From: Streptomyces broussonetiae | GTDB lineage: Bacteria > Actinomycetota > Actinomycetes > Streptomycetales > Streptomycetaceae | Assembly (NCBI RefSeq): GCF_009796285.1 | Contig: NZ_CP047020.1 | Span: forward strand, 5,890,001-5,954,000 | Direction of reading: 5' to 3' | DNA length: 64,000 bases | In this document: piece by piece, positions 34,854 through 43,298 of the stretch | How positions within the stretch are numbered: position 1 is the first letter of the stretch | How the letters are laid out: each line of letters begins with the position of its first letter | The notes under the pieces: generated by a model | Database searches by the model: none | The model's input: only the letters and a program-made list of their open reading frames with translations | What the model was told of the DNA's origin: nothing | Made by a program: the position numbers and the translations under genes

Positions 34854-35714
34854 GTGCCAACTGCCATTGCCGTGACCAGTGCCGACATGGCGCTGCCGGC
34901 CCAGGACGAACGGACCGTGCCGGCCGTCGTGCTGAGCGGCCTCGAGCACAAGCCCCTGGAGCACGCGCTCACCGAACTCCACACCCTGCTCGAGCAGCAC
35001 GGGTACCTGGTGGTCGTCTGCTCCCGGGCCACGCCGGAGCCCGTCCTGCAGCGGCTGTACACCCTGCGCGCGCTGCTCGAGAGCGACCGTATCGCCTTCT
35101 TCCGGCCCGAACTGCCGCCCCTGGGCATCGCCGTGCTCGCCCGGCAGCTGCGGCAGCTCGCCTCCTGCGACCTGAGCCCGGGAGTCCTCGCCTCCGCCGG
35201 GCGGCTGCTCACCCACTACCTGCATGCCGGGGCGGTGCTGGGCTCGGTCGCGCGACTGGACCGGGTGCCGGTCGGGCTCAAGGCGCATGCCAGGTCATGG
35301 GTGCCGGGCAGCCAGTTCGCCGTGCTCGCCCACCCGGAGCCGCAGCTCGTCAAGATCGCACCCGGGGCCACTCTCAAGGGGCCCGAGTTCACCACCTGGA
35401 TGCTCGTCGGCAAAGGGCAGATGCACAGCGAGTGGGTCGGCGAACTCGGCGGGCGGTGGAGCGTGCACGGGCTGCGCGAGGTCCCGCTGCCCGCCGAGTC
35501 CCCCGTCTGGTGGGGCACCGGCCGCATGATCGAGTTCTGCGCCCACCTCGCCGATCTCTCGGTCCTCTACCAACTGGTCACCTCCGTACGGCAGACCAGC
35601 TGTCACTGGTGCGGCATGGACGTCATCGGTGACCGCTGTGTCTTCTGCTCGGCCACCCCGCCCGTCCACGAACCCTCCGCACCCCGCGCCCTGGAACAGG
35701 GGGCGTCCGCCTGA
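34854..35714 (+). CDS. Unknown protein with C-terminal zinc ribbon, head of the Tad cluster
   Basis: A 286-residue protein. GTG 34854 is chosen for the GGGGAG 6 nt before it; GTG 34833 is an alternative. No membrane segment is evident. The first 150 residues are an alpha/beta region (PAVVLSGLEHKPLEHALTEL), the middle is beta-rich, and the C-terminus carries a rubredoxin-like zinc ribbon CHWCGMDVIGDRCVFC. The gene leads the pilus cluster in the same direction, 66 bp before cpaB, which suggests a cluster-linked regulatory or assembly role. I do not recognise the family. Confidence 0.65.
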   Translation: MPTAIAVTSADMALPAQDERTVPAVVLSGLEHKPLEHALTELHTLLEQHGYLVVVCSRATPEPVLQRLYTLRALLESDRIAFFRPELPPLGIAVLARQLRQLASCDLSPGVLASAGRLLTHYLHAGAVLGSVARLDRVPVGLKAHARSWVPGSQFAVLAHPEPQLVKIAPGATLKGPEFTTWMLVGKGQMHSEWVGELGGRWSVHGLREVPLPAESPVWWGTGRMIEFCAHLADLSVLYQLVTSVRQTSCHWCGMDVIGDRCVFCSATPPVHEPSAPRALEQGASA

Positions 35715-35780
35715 TCGGACCCGTCACGACCCACAAGTCCCCATCCCGCCGACCGATCCCCCAATGAGGTTGCACGGTTC

Positions 35781-36488
35781 ATGAACTCCCGTCAGCGCCG
35801 CGGCGTGATACTGCTGATCCTGTCGGTCCTGTGCGCTCTCGGCGCGTTCGCCGGCGTGCTCTCCGTCGTCCACGACGTCAATTCCAAGGTCGGTCCGGAG
35901 GTCACCGCCTACCGGGTCAGGTCCGACGTGAAGCCGTACACGGCGCTGGACACCGGCCAGTTCGAGAAGATCAAGATGCCCAGGCGGTGGCTGTCGGGCA
36001 ACGCCGTCACCGATCTCCGCCAGATCCAGGGCAAGATCGCCGTCACCACCCTGCACGCCGGTTCCCTGCTGCAGAGCGACATGGTCGTGGACCAGCCCGC
36101 CCTGCAGCCCGGACAGCAGGAGGTCGCCATCATGATCGACGCGGCGACGGGGGTAGCGGGCAAGATCACTCCGGGGGCACGGGTCGATGTCTACGCCACC
36201 TTCGCCGGGAAGAACAACGGTGATCCCGACCAGTCGAAGATCATCGTGACCAACGCCCGGGTCCTCGACGTCGGCCGGATCACCGCCCTCGACCCCGACA
36301 GCAGCAAGAACCAGCAGCAGCCCAGCGAGGCCGTCCCCATCACGTTCGCGCTGTCCACCCTCGACGCCCAGCGCATCACCTACGCCGAGTCCTTCGCCCA
36401 GCGCGTCCGGCTCGCGCTGGTGGCCCCCGGCGGCGAGACCAGTGTCCCCGACAAGGACCGCACCTACGAACTCGCGACGGACAAGTGA
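35781..36488 (+). CDS. cpaB: Flp pilus assembly protein CpaB/RcpC
   Basis: A 235-residue protein with one N-terminal transmembrane helix (about 8-28), then a SAF-type domain (about 42-105; VKPYTALDTGQFEKIKMP) and the RcpC/CpaB region (IDAATGVAGKITPGARVDVYATF). In diderms the family supports the outer-membrane secretin; in actinobacteria, which lack a secretin, it is probably a cell-wall pilus component. It is 12 nt upstream of the CpaE gene and part of a tightly packed operon. Confidence 0.85.
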   Translation: MNSRQRRGVILLILSVLCALGAFAGVLSVVHDVNSKVGPEVTAYRVRSDVKPYTALDTGQFEKIKMPRRWLSGNAVTDLRQIQGKIAVTTLHAGSLLQSDMVVDQPALQPGQQEVAIMIDAATGVAGKITPGARVDVYATFAGKNNGDPDQSKIIVTNARVLDVGRITALDPDSSKNQQQPSEAVPITFALSTLDAQRITYAESFAQRVRLALVAPGGETSVPDKDRTYELATDK

Positions 36489-36500
36489 GAGGCGGCCCGC

Positions 36501-37733
36501 ATGCCCACCAGGATCCTGCCGGCCGGAGCGGACCCCGACGCCGTCCGCTCCCTCGTCACCCTCCTCAGCCAGCTCCCCGACGCCGAACCGCAGCCGCCGG
36601 TGGCCGACTCCACCCAGCTGGTCGACGGGCTCGCCCGGCTGGCCGCGGAGTCCGTGGACGAACTGCCGGAAGTCGTCGTCGTCCATGAGCGGATCGGGCC
36701 CGTACCGGCCCTCGAGCTGATCCGCGAGGTCGCGCTCCGCTTTCCCGCCGTCGGCGTCATCCTCGTCACCACCGACGCGAGCCCCGGCCTGTTCGCCGCC
36801 GCCATGGACTCCGGCGCCCGCGGCCTGGTCGCGCTCCCGCTGTCGTACGAGGAACTCGCCAGCCGCGTCCAGGCCGTCGCCCAGTGGTCGACCGGCGTGC
36901 GCCGCCATCTCGGCCACGGTGCCGACGTGTTCGGAGGCGTCGGCGGTACGGTCGTCACGGTCAGCGGCGCCAAGGGGGGAGTCGGTGCCACGCTCACCGC
37001 CGTTCAGCTCGCCCTCGCCGCACAGGCCTCCGGCCGCCCCACCGCCCTGGTCGACCTGGACCTGCAGGCCGGTGACATCGCCTCCTACCTGGACATCCAG
37101 TTCCGCCGGTCCGTCGTCGACCTCGCCGCCATCACCGACATCTCCCCGCGCGTCCTCGCCGACGCCGTCTTCCGCCACGACTCCGGCCTGGTCCTGCTGC
37201 TCGCCCCCGCCGAGGGCGAACGCGGCGAGGAGGTCACCGACCGCGCCGCCCGCCAGATCATCAGTGCCCTGCGCTCGCGCTACGAGGTGGTCGTGGTGGA
37301 CTGCGGCGCCCAGTTGAGCGGTGCGGGCGCCGCCGCGGTGGAAATGGCCGACACCGCGTTGCTCCTCACCACCCCCGACGTCATCGCCGTCCGCGGCGCC
37401 AAGCGGACGGTACGGATGTGGGACCGGCTGCAGATCCGCAAGGCCGAGGAGACGACGGTCGTCGTCAACCGCCACACCCGCAGCGCCGAGATCCAGCCGG
37501 CGCTGGTGCAGCGCATCACCGGTACGGCGCTCGCGCGGACCACCGTGCCCGCCCACTTCAAGGAGCTGCAGGCGGTCGTGGACGCCGGCCGGGTGCATGA
37601 ACTCGACAGCAGGAGCACGGTGAAACAGGCGCTGTGGGCGCTCGCCGGGGAACTGGGGCTGGCGAAGGCGGCCGAGGGGACCCACCGCGGGGGCGGGCGC
37701 GGCCCGGTCGGATTCCGGCGGCGGAAGGAGTGA
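36501..37733 (+). CDS. cpaE: CpaE/TadZ-like pilus localisation ATPase
   Basis: A 410-residue protein with an N-terminal atypical receiver-like domain (about 1-130; DELPEVVVVHERIG) and a C-terminal MinD/ParA-type ATPase (from about 150). The deviant P-loop reads GAKGGVGATLTA: the first signature lysine is kept but the Walker A lysine is Ala. DLDLQAGDIASYLDI and VVVDCGAQL supply the Walker A' and B regions. TadZ proteins place the pilus machine at the cell pole. The end is a short basic tail. The spacing to tadE is 7 nt. Confidence 0.85.
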   Translation: MPTRILPAGADPDAVRSLVTLLSQLPDAEPQPPVADSTQLVDGLARLAAESVDELPEVVVVHERIGPVPALELIREVALRFPAVGVILVTTDASPGLFAAAMDSGARGLVALPLSYEELASRVQAVAQWSTGVRRHLGHGADVFGGVGGTVVTVSGAKGGVGATLTAVQLALAAQASGRPTALVDLDLQAGDIASYLDIQFRRSVVDLAAITDISPRVLADAVFRHDSGLVLLLAPAEGERGEEVTDRAARQIISALRSRYEVVVVDCGAQLSGAGAAAVEMADTALLLTTPDVIAVRGAKRTVRMWDRLQIRKAEETTVVVNRHTRSAEIQPALVQRITGTALARTTVPAHFKELQAVVDAGRVHELDSRSTVKQALWALAGELGLAKAAEGTHRGGGRGPVGFRRRKE

Positions 37734-37740
37734 ACGGGCG

Positions 37741-38124
37741 ATGAGGCCGCAGGCAGACCGTGACCGGGGGCAGGTCAGCATCGAGTTCCTCGGGATGACC
37801 CCGCTGATCGTCCTGACCCTGGTGCTGGTGTGGCAGGCCGTACTCGTGGGGTACACCTTCACGCTCGCCGGGAATGCTGCCGACGAGGCGGTACGGGCGG
37901 GTACGGCGGCGGCCCCGGGCGATGCCCGGCAGGCGGCCTGCTCGGCGGCGGGGCTGAAGCACCTGTCGAAGGCGTGGAAGGGGAGTGCCGACGTGACGTG
38001 CGGGGGCAGCGGCTATGTGACGGCCGACGTCAGGCTGCACGTTCCCGTCCTCTTCCCCGGCCTGATCGACTTCCCGGCCACGGTGACCGGCCACGCCGGC
38101 GCCGTGGAGGAGGTGAAGCACTGA
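37741..38124 (+). CDS. TadE-like pseudopilin (first copy)
   Basis: A 127-residue TadE-family minor pilin. The prepilin-peptidase-like site is DRG|QVSIEFLG (Gly then Gln, Glu at +5), followed by a hydrophobic helix (about 19-45). The ectodomain contains two cysteines (ACSAAGL and DVTCGGSG) that could form a disulfide. It is 7 nt from cpaE and 1 nt from the second tadE. Confidence 0.8.
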   Translation: MRPQADRDRGQVSIEFLGMTPLIVLTLVLVWQAVLVGYTFTLAGNAADEAVRAGTAAAPGDARQAACSAAGLKHLSKAWKGSADVTCGGSGYVTADVRLHVPVLFPGLIDFPATVTGHAGAVEEVKH

Positions 38125-38125
38125 G

Positions 38126-38491
38126 ATGCCGCTTCCCCGTGCGTTGCCGTACCGCCGCCGTCGCGGCCGAGACCGCGGCCAGGTCGCCATCGAGTACCTG
38201 GGGTTCATTCCCGTCCTGCTGATCGTCGCCCTGGCCGGCATCCAGATCGGCGCCGTCGTCTACGCCGCCGAGCAGGCCGGTACGGCGGCCCGGGCCGGGG
38301 CCCGGGCCGCGTCCCTGCGGCAGGACGCCCAGCAGGCGTGCGCACAGGCGGTCAGCGCAGGGATCACGGTGAGCTGCGCCTTTGGCGGTGGCGGCGACTC
38401 CGTGACCGTCACCGCCACGGTCCACATCCCGAAGATCGTCTGGGACTTGGGGACCGCCTCCAGGACCGCCACCATGCCGCTCGACCACTAA
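38126..38491 (+). CDS. TadE-like pseudopilin (second copy)
   Basis: A 121-residue TadE-family protein with a basic leader, the cleavage-like site RDRG|QVAIEYLG and a hydrophobic helix (about 22-45). The ectodomain carries cysteines in AQQACAQ and VSCAFGG, spaced like those of the preceding copy. The two are probably paralogous minor pilins. The start ATG 38126 lies 1 nt after the previous stop, so translation is coupled. Confidence 0.8.
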   Translation: MPLPRALPYRRRRGRDRGQVAIEYLGFIPVLLIVALAGIQIGAVVYAAEQAGTAARAGARAASLRQDAQQACAQAVSAGITVSCAFGGGGDSVTVTATVHIPKIVWDLGTASRTATMPLDH

Positions 38492-38501
38492 GCGAGGAGC
38501 C

Positions 38502-39839
38502 ATGAGTCTGCGGGCACGCATCAGCACTCCGGAGGAGCACGGCAGCCGGGGCGAGGACGGACATCTGGTCGCCTCCTACCGGGCCAAACTGCTGGAGGAG
38601 ATCGACCTCGCGGAGATGGGTTCGCTCGCGGCGGCCGAGCGCCGGGCCCGGCTCGAGCGGGTGCTCGGGCACATCATCAGCCGCGAGGGCCCGGTGCTCT
38701 CGACGGTGGAGCGCGCGCAGCTGATCCGCCGGGTCGTGGACGAGGCGCTCGGGCTCGGCATCCTGGAGCCGCTGCTGGAGGACGCGTCGATCACCGAGAT
38801 CATGGTGAACGGACCCGACGCGATCTTCGTCGAACGGGGCGGACGCGTCGAGCAGTTGCCCCTGCGGTTCGCCTCCGCCGACCAGCTCATGCAGACCATC
38901 GAGCGGATCGTGTCGACCGTGAACAGAAGGGTCGACGAGTCCAACCCGATGGTGGACGCCCGCCTCCCCTCCGGCGAGCGCGTCAACGTCATCATCCCGC
39001 CGCTGTCGCTGACCGGCCCGATCCTCACCATCCGCCGCTTCCCGCGCTCCTTCACCCTGCAGGAGCTGATCTCCTTCGGCTCGCTGGACGAGCACATGGT
39101 GTACCTGCTCGCGGGCCTGGTGCAGGCGAAGTTCAACATCATCGTCTCGGGCGCCACCGGCACCGGCAAGACGACCCTGCTCAACGCACTCTCCGGACTC
39201 ATCCCCTCCCACGAGCGCATCATCACCATCGAGGACTCCGCCGAACTCCAGCTCCAGCAGACGCACGTGGTCCGCCTGGAGTCGCGCCCGCCGAACGTCG
39301 AGGGCAAGGGCCAGATCACCATCCGCGACCTGGTCCGCAACTCGCTGCGCATGCGGCCCGACCGGATCGTGGTCGGCGAGGTCCGCGGCGGCGAGTCCCT
39401 CGACATGCTCCAGGCCATGTCCACCGGCCACGACGGCTCCCTCGCCACCGTGCACGCGAACAGTGCCGAGGACGCGCTCACCAGGCTCCAGACCCTGGCG
39501 TCGATGTCCGACGTGGAGGTCCCCTTCGTCGCGCTGCACGACCAGATCAACAGCGCCGTCGACGTCATCGTCCAGCTCACCCGGTTCGCCGACGGCGCCC
39601 GCCGTATCACCGAGATCGCGCTCCTCGACAGCCACGGCGGGGAGCCGTACCGGCTCGCGACCGTGGCCCGGTTCGACGCCCAGCCCATGACCGCCGACGG
39701 CCGCGTCCACGGCAGCTTCCAGTACTTCCCGCTCCCGCGCCGCACCGCCGACCGCCTCTACATGGCGAGCCAGCCCCTCCCACAGGCCTTCGGCGTCGCC
39801 CACACGGCGGCCCAGCTCACCACCCGAGAAGCCAGGTAG
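38502..39839 (+). CDS. cpaF: Flp pilus assembly ATPase CpaF/TadA
   Basis: A 445-residue secretion-type ATPase. It has an N-terminal helical domain, then SITEIMVNGPDAIFVE, the Walker A SGATGTGKTTLLNAL, the Asp/His-box region TIEDSAELQL with HVVRLESRP, the Walker B VVGEVRGGESLDML and STGHDGSLATVHANS. It powers pilus assembly at the cytoplasmic face together with TadB and TadC. The length is normal. AGCGAGGAG precedes ATG 38502. Confidence 0.93.
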   Translation: MSLRARISTPEEHGSRGEDGHLVASYRAKLLEEIDLAEMGSLAAAERRARLERVLGHIISREGPVLSTVERAQLIRRVVDEALGLGILEPLLEDASITEIMVNGPDAIFVERGGRVEQLPLRFASADQLMQTIERIVSTVNRRVDESNPMVDARLPSGERVNVIIPPLSLTGPILTIRRFPRSFTLQELISFGSLDEHMVYLLAGLVQAKFNIIVSGATGTGKTTLLNALSGLIPSHERIITIEDSAELQLQQTHVVRLESRPPNVEGKGQITIRDLVRNSLRMRPDRIVVGEVRGGESLDMLQAMSTGHDGSLATVHANSAEDALTRLQTLASMSDVEVPFVALHDQINSAVDVIVQLTRFADGARRITEIALLDSHGGEPYRLATVARFDAQPMTADGRVHGSFQYFPLPRRTADRLYMASQPLPQAFGVAHTAAQLTTREAR

Positions 39840-39849
39840 GACCAGGACC

Positions 39850-40794
39850 ATGGAACTCCACACCCTCGTCCAGCTCACCACCGGCGTGACGCTGCTGGCC
39901 TGCGTCCTGGCGGTGGCCGGACTGCACGCCTACGCCTCGGGCCGGGCCCAGCGCGCCGTCCTCGTGGACCGGCTGACCCACACCGGCCCGCTCCCGGCGG
40001 CCGGCCGCCGGCGCCGCTTTCGCGACCTCGACCGGCGGCTGCGCCGTACCCGCTTCGGCCGCTGGCTGGACCTGCGGCTGACCGTGACCGGGCTGGACGT
40101 CACCGCGGGAGAGTTCTTCGTCTACATGCTCGCCGCGGTGGCCGCGCTCTGGCTGATCGGCCAGGCCACCCTGGCTCCCTTCTTCGGCCCCCTCGCCGGG
40201 CTCCTCGGGGTCTGGGCCGCGCTGCAGTTCCTCAACTGGCAGCGCCAGAAACGCATCGAACGCTTCATCAACCAACTCCCCGAACTGGCACGGATCCTGG
40301 CCAACGCCACCCGGGCCGGACTCGCCCTGCGTACCGCGATCGGCATGGCCGCAGAGGAGCTGGAGGCACCGGCGGGCGAGGAACTGGCCAAGGTCGCGGA
40401 CCAGTTGGCGATCGGCCACTCCCTGGACGACGCACTCGGCGAACTCGCCACCCGCCTGCCCTCACGTGAACTGGTCGTCCTGGTCACGACGTTGGTCCTC
40501 GCCAACCGGGCCGGCGGCCAGGTGGTCTCCGCGTTGCGGAACCTGACCGAGACCCTGGAGGAACGCAAGGAGACCCGGCGCGAGATCCGCACCCAGCTCT
40601 CGCAGGTGACCATGACGTCGTTCGCCGTCCCCGTCCTCGGCGTCGGCGCGCTCTTCCTCATGAACGCCGTCAAGGACGGTGCGCTGGCCCGGATGACCGG
40701 CTCACCGGTCGGCCAGGCCTGCGTGATCATCGCGTTCGCGCTGTACGCGGTCGGCTTCGTCCTCATCCGGCGCCTGAGCCGGATCGACGTGTGA
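39850..40794 (+). CDS. tadB: Flp pilus inner-membrane platform protein TadB
   Basis: A 314-residue type II secretion F-domain protein. Hydrophobic helices lie near the N-terminus (about 6-28) and at about 92-130. The T2SF domain follows (LPELARILANATRAGLALRTAI, ELVVLVTTLVLANRAGG), and the C-terminus has two helices. With TadC it forms the membrane platform on which CpaF drives assembly. It sits 10 nt after cpaF. Confidence 0.9.
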   Translation: MELHTLVQLTTGVTLLACVLAVAGLHAYASGRAQRAVLVDRLTHTGPLPAAGRRRRFRDLDRRLRRTRFGRWLDLRLTVTGLDVTAGEFFVYMLAAVAALWLIGQATLAPFFGPLAGLLGVWAALQFLNWQRQKRIERFINQLPELARILANATRAGLALRTAIGMAAEELEAPAGEELAKVADQLAIGHSLDDALGELATRLPSRELVVLVTTLVLANRAGGQVVSALRNLTETLEERKETRREIRTQLSQVTMTSFAVPVLGVGALFLMNAVKDGALARMTGSPVGQACVIIAFALYAVGFVLIRRLSRIDV

Positions 40795-40810
40795 GGAGGG
40801 CTCGGACCCG

Positions 40811-41698
40811 ATGGCATTGTTGCTCGCCCTGCTGATGGGCCTCGGCGTCTGGGGCGCCTTCGCGGGCATCCACATGTACCGCGCGGACGCCAGACTCCCC
40901 GGCGACCTCGCCGTGGCCCTGGAGGTCGGCGCCACCCGTACCGGCGCGGTCGGCTCGGTCATCGACCGCATGGGCATGCGCTACGCCCCTGCCGTGCTGC
41001 GCCTCATGGGCCCGCGCCTGGTCGCCAAGTACCGCCGCAGGATCGACCTCGCCGGCAACCCCGGCGGCCTGACCATAGACCGCTACGCGGCCCGCCGGGC
41101 GGTCTACGGCGCGCTGGGCGGTGTGGGCTTCCTGGTGTTCCTGCTGCGCGGACAGTGGTTCGTGGCCGTCCTGCTCCTGCTGTTCGGCGCGTTCTGGACC
41201 GAGGTCGGCATCTGGTCGGCGATCCGCGTCCGCAAGGACGTCATCGAGCGCACCCTGCCGGACTTCCTGGACGTACTGGCCGTGGTGGTCAGCGCCGGGC
41301 TCGGCTTCCGCCAGGCGCTGGACCGGGTGGCCTCCCACTACGAGGGCCCGTGGGCCGACGAACTGCGCATCACCCTGCGCCAGATGGACCTCGGCATGAG
41401 CCGCCGCCAGGCCTTCGCGGAACTGCGCCGGCGCAACGACTCCGAGCAGGTGGCGATGTTCGTGACGGCTTTGCAGCAGGGCGAGGAACTGGGCGCCCCC
41501 ATCGTGGACACGCTGGTCTCGCTGGCGAAGGACATGCGCCGCACCGACGCCCAGAACGCCCGCCGCAAGGCAGCCCGCGCGGTGCCCAAGGCCACGCTGA
41601 TGATCACCACGTTCATGGTCCCGGCGACGATGCTCCTGCTGGCCGCGGGCCTCCTGCTGGGCTCCGGGGTGGACTTCGGCTCCCTCACGGGGAAGTGA
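40811..41698 (+). CDS. tadC: Flp pilus inner-membrane platform protein TadC
   Basis: A 295-residue T2SF-domain protein, partner of TadB. There is an N-terminal helix (1-22), two adjacent helices (about 95-135) and the domain motifs LPDFLDVLAVVVSAGLGFRQAL and EELGAPIVDTLVSLAKDMR. The end is a C-terminal helix (about 265-285). It is 16 nt after tadB and 7 nt before the histidine kinase gene. Confidence 0.9.
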   Translation: MALLLALLMGLGVWGAFAGIHMYRADARLPGDLAVALEVGATRTGAVGSVIDRMGMRYAPAVLRLMGPRLVAKYRRRIDLAGNPGGLTIDRYAARRAVYGALGGVGFLVFLLRGQWFVAVLLLLFGAFWTEVGIWSAIRVRKDVIERTLPDFLDVLAVVVSAGLGFRQALDRVASHYEGPWADELRITLRQMDLGMSRRQAFAELRRRNDSEQVAMFVTALQQGEELGAPIVDTLVSLAKDMRRTDAQNARRKAARAVPKATLMITTFMVPATMLLLAAGLLLGSGVDFGSLTGK

Positions 41699-41705
41699 GG
41701 CGGGA

Positions 41706-43298
41706 GTGACGGTGGCCGGGGTGACGGGGCGGAGCGGGGGGTCCGCCGGCGGGGGGTTCGCAGAGCGGCTGAAGGGGGCCGGTGCTCGGCTGCGGGGGGC
41801 CGGTGGCTGGTTCGGGCGGTGGCTGACGGGGGTTGGTGGGTGGCTGACGGGGGCGGCCGGCCGGTTCGGTGGGTGGCTGACGTGGGTCGTCGGCCGGTTC
41901 GGTGGGTGGCTGACGGGGACTGCCGGGCGGGTCGTACGGCTGACGGGGGCGAGGGACGCCGGGGCGGGGGAGGCGGCCGATGGTGCCGCGGAGGCGTCCG
42001 ACGGTGCGGCGCCCTCCATGAAGATCCAGGTCAGCGCATTGCAGGCGATGTGCCGGCAGGTCTTCGGCTTCCGGCTGGCGATGATCGCCCTGGCGGCCCC
42101 CGCGGCCCTGCTCCACGCGGCCCCCGGGCTGGGTGTCCGCCTGGTCGGCGTGGCCGTGGTCGTCACCTTCATGGTGTCCTACGTCCTGTTCCGCGACTGG
42201 GAGCGTTTCGGTCCCCTCCTGCTGCGCCACCCCAGCCTCCTCGCCGCCGACACCCTCGTCGGCTCCCTCCTGCTGGTCTCGGCCGGCCCCGACACCACCC
42301 TCGCCTACGTCAGCGTCTGCACCCCGCTCCTCGCGGGACTGGTCTACAGCTGGCGGGGCGCGGCCTGCTTCGCCTCGCTCCAGGCCCTGATCCTGCTGCT
42401 GGTCCACGCCACCCTGAAGGCCGACCGGCACGCACCGGTCGCCGAGGCCCTCCTCCTGCCCGGCCTGTGCGTCATCGCCGGCGCCATGGGGTCGACGCTG
42501 CGGGGCCTGATGCTCCGCTTCGGTTCCGCGACCCAGGCCCTGACGTCGGTCCAGGCGCGCCTCGCGGCGGCGGAGGCGGTGAGCGCGGAACGCGCCCGGC
42601 TGGCCCGCGAGATGCACGATTCCGTGGCCAAGACCCTCTACGGCGTGGCCCTGGCCGCGGACGGCCTGGCGGCCACCGCCTCGGCGGACGCCCCCGATCC
42701 GGCCCGGATCAGGGACCAGGCCGACCTGGTCTCCCGCTCGGCACGCAGAGCGGCGGCCGAATCCCGGGAACTGCTGCGGGACCTGCGCCGCGAGACGGCA
42801 CCGGACGGCACGGCGGACCCGGACTTCTGGCACGAACTACAAGCGCAGTTGGGTGACTTCACCGCCCGTACCGCACTTCGGGTCACGTGTTCGCCGCTCG
42901 CGCCGCCGGACACCCCGGCCCTCCCCGCCGCGCAGGCCCGTGCCCTCCTCTCCATCACGGCGGAGGCGCTGGAGAACGCACACCGGCATGCCTGCGCGAC
43001 CCACGTGGAGGTCCGCGCGGCGGTCCACGGCGGCCTGCTGCGCCTGTCGGTCCACGACGACGGCCGCGGCCTGCCGCCCGGCACCACACTGGACCGGCTC
43101 CGCGCGTCCGGCCACTTCGGACTGCTCGGCATGGTCGAACGGGCGGCCCAGGCGGGCGCCCGCATCCGCATCGGGCGGGGGAGCCAGGAACACGGCACGG
43201 AGGTACGCGTGGAACTCCGGCTTGCCTCCATGGACCATCCCGCCGTCACCCCGGACCCCGCCCCCGCACTCAGGGAGCCCGAAAAGAGGCACCGATGA
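41706..43298 (+). CDS. Sensor histidine kinase (NarL-class) inside the Tad cluster
   Basis: A 530-residue kinase from GTG 41706. Residues 1-90 consist of repeated Gly/Trp-rich units (GGWLT recurs), encoded by a DNA repeat. Five or six hydrophobic helices follow (about 118-280), then the HisKA_3 box LAREMHDSVAKTLYG with the phosphoacceptor His, and an HATPase domain with NAHRHA and DDGRGL. ATG 42018 (MKIQVSALQ) is a plausible alternative start that would drop the repeat region, but it lacks a ribosome-binding site. Its stop overlaps the response regulator start (ATGA). It probably controls pilus expression. Confidence 0.85.
   Translation: MTVAGVTGRSGGSAGGGFAERLKGAGARLRGAGGWFGRWLTGVGGWLTGAAGRFGGWLTWVVGRFGGWLTGTAGRVVRLTGARDAGAGEAADGAAEASDGAAPSMKIQVSALQAMCRQVFGFRLAMIALAAPAALLHAAPGLGVRLVGVAVVVTFMVSYVLFRDWERFGPLLLRHPSLLAADTLVGSLLLVSAGPDTTLAYVSVCTPLLAGLVYSWRGAACFASLQALILLLVHATLKADRHAPVAEALLLPGLCVIAGAMGSTLRGLMLRFGSATQALTSVQARLAAAEAVSAERARLAREMHDSVAKTLYGVALAADGLAATASADAPDPARIRDQADLVSRSARRAAAESRELLRDLRRETAPDGTADPDFWHELQAQLGDFTARTALRVTCSPLAPPDTPALPAAQARALLSITAEALENAHRHACATHVEVRAAVHGGLLRLSVHDDGRGLPPGTTLDRLRASGHFGLLGMVERAAQAGARIRIGRGSQEHGTEVRVELRLASMDHPAVTPDPAPALREPEKRHR
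41858..41915 (+). repeat. 25-bp perfect repeat with 33-bp period in the kinase 5' region
   Basis: The 25-mer at 41858-41882 (CGGCCGGTTCGGTGGGTGGC and on to TGACG) recurs exactly at 41891-41915. Shorter copies of GGTGGCTGACG occur just upstream (about 41817-41850). The 33-bp period is 11 codons, so the repeat keeps frame and encodes RFGGWLT-type units. Confidence 0.85.

Noticed and set aside
41817..41930. CRISPR or mobile-element repeat in the kinase gene
   Set aside because: The repeats are in frame with an 11-codon period and no spacer structure, so this is an internal protein repeat.
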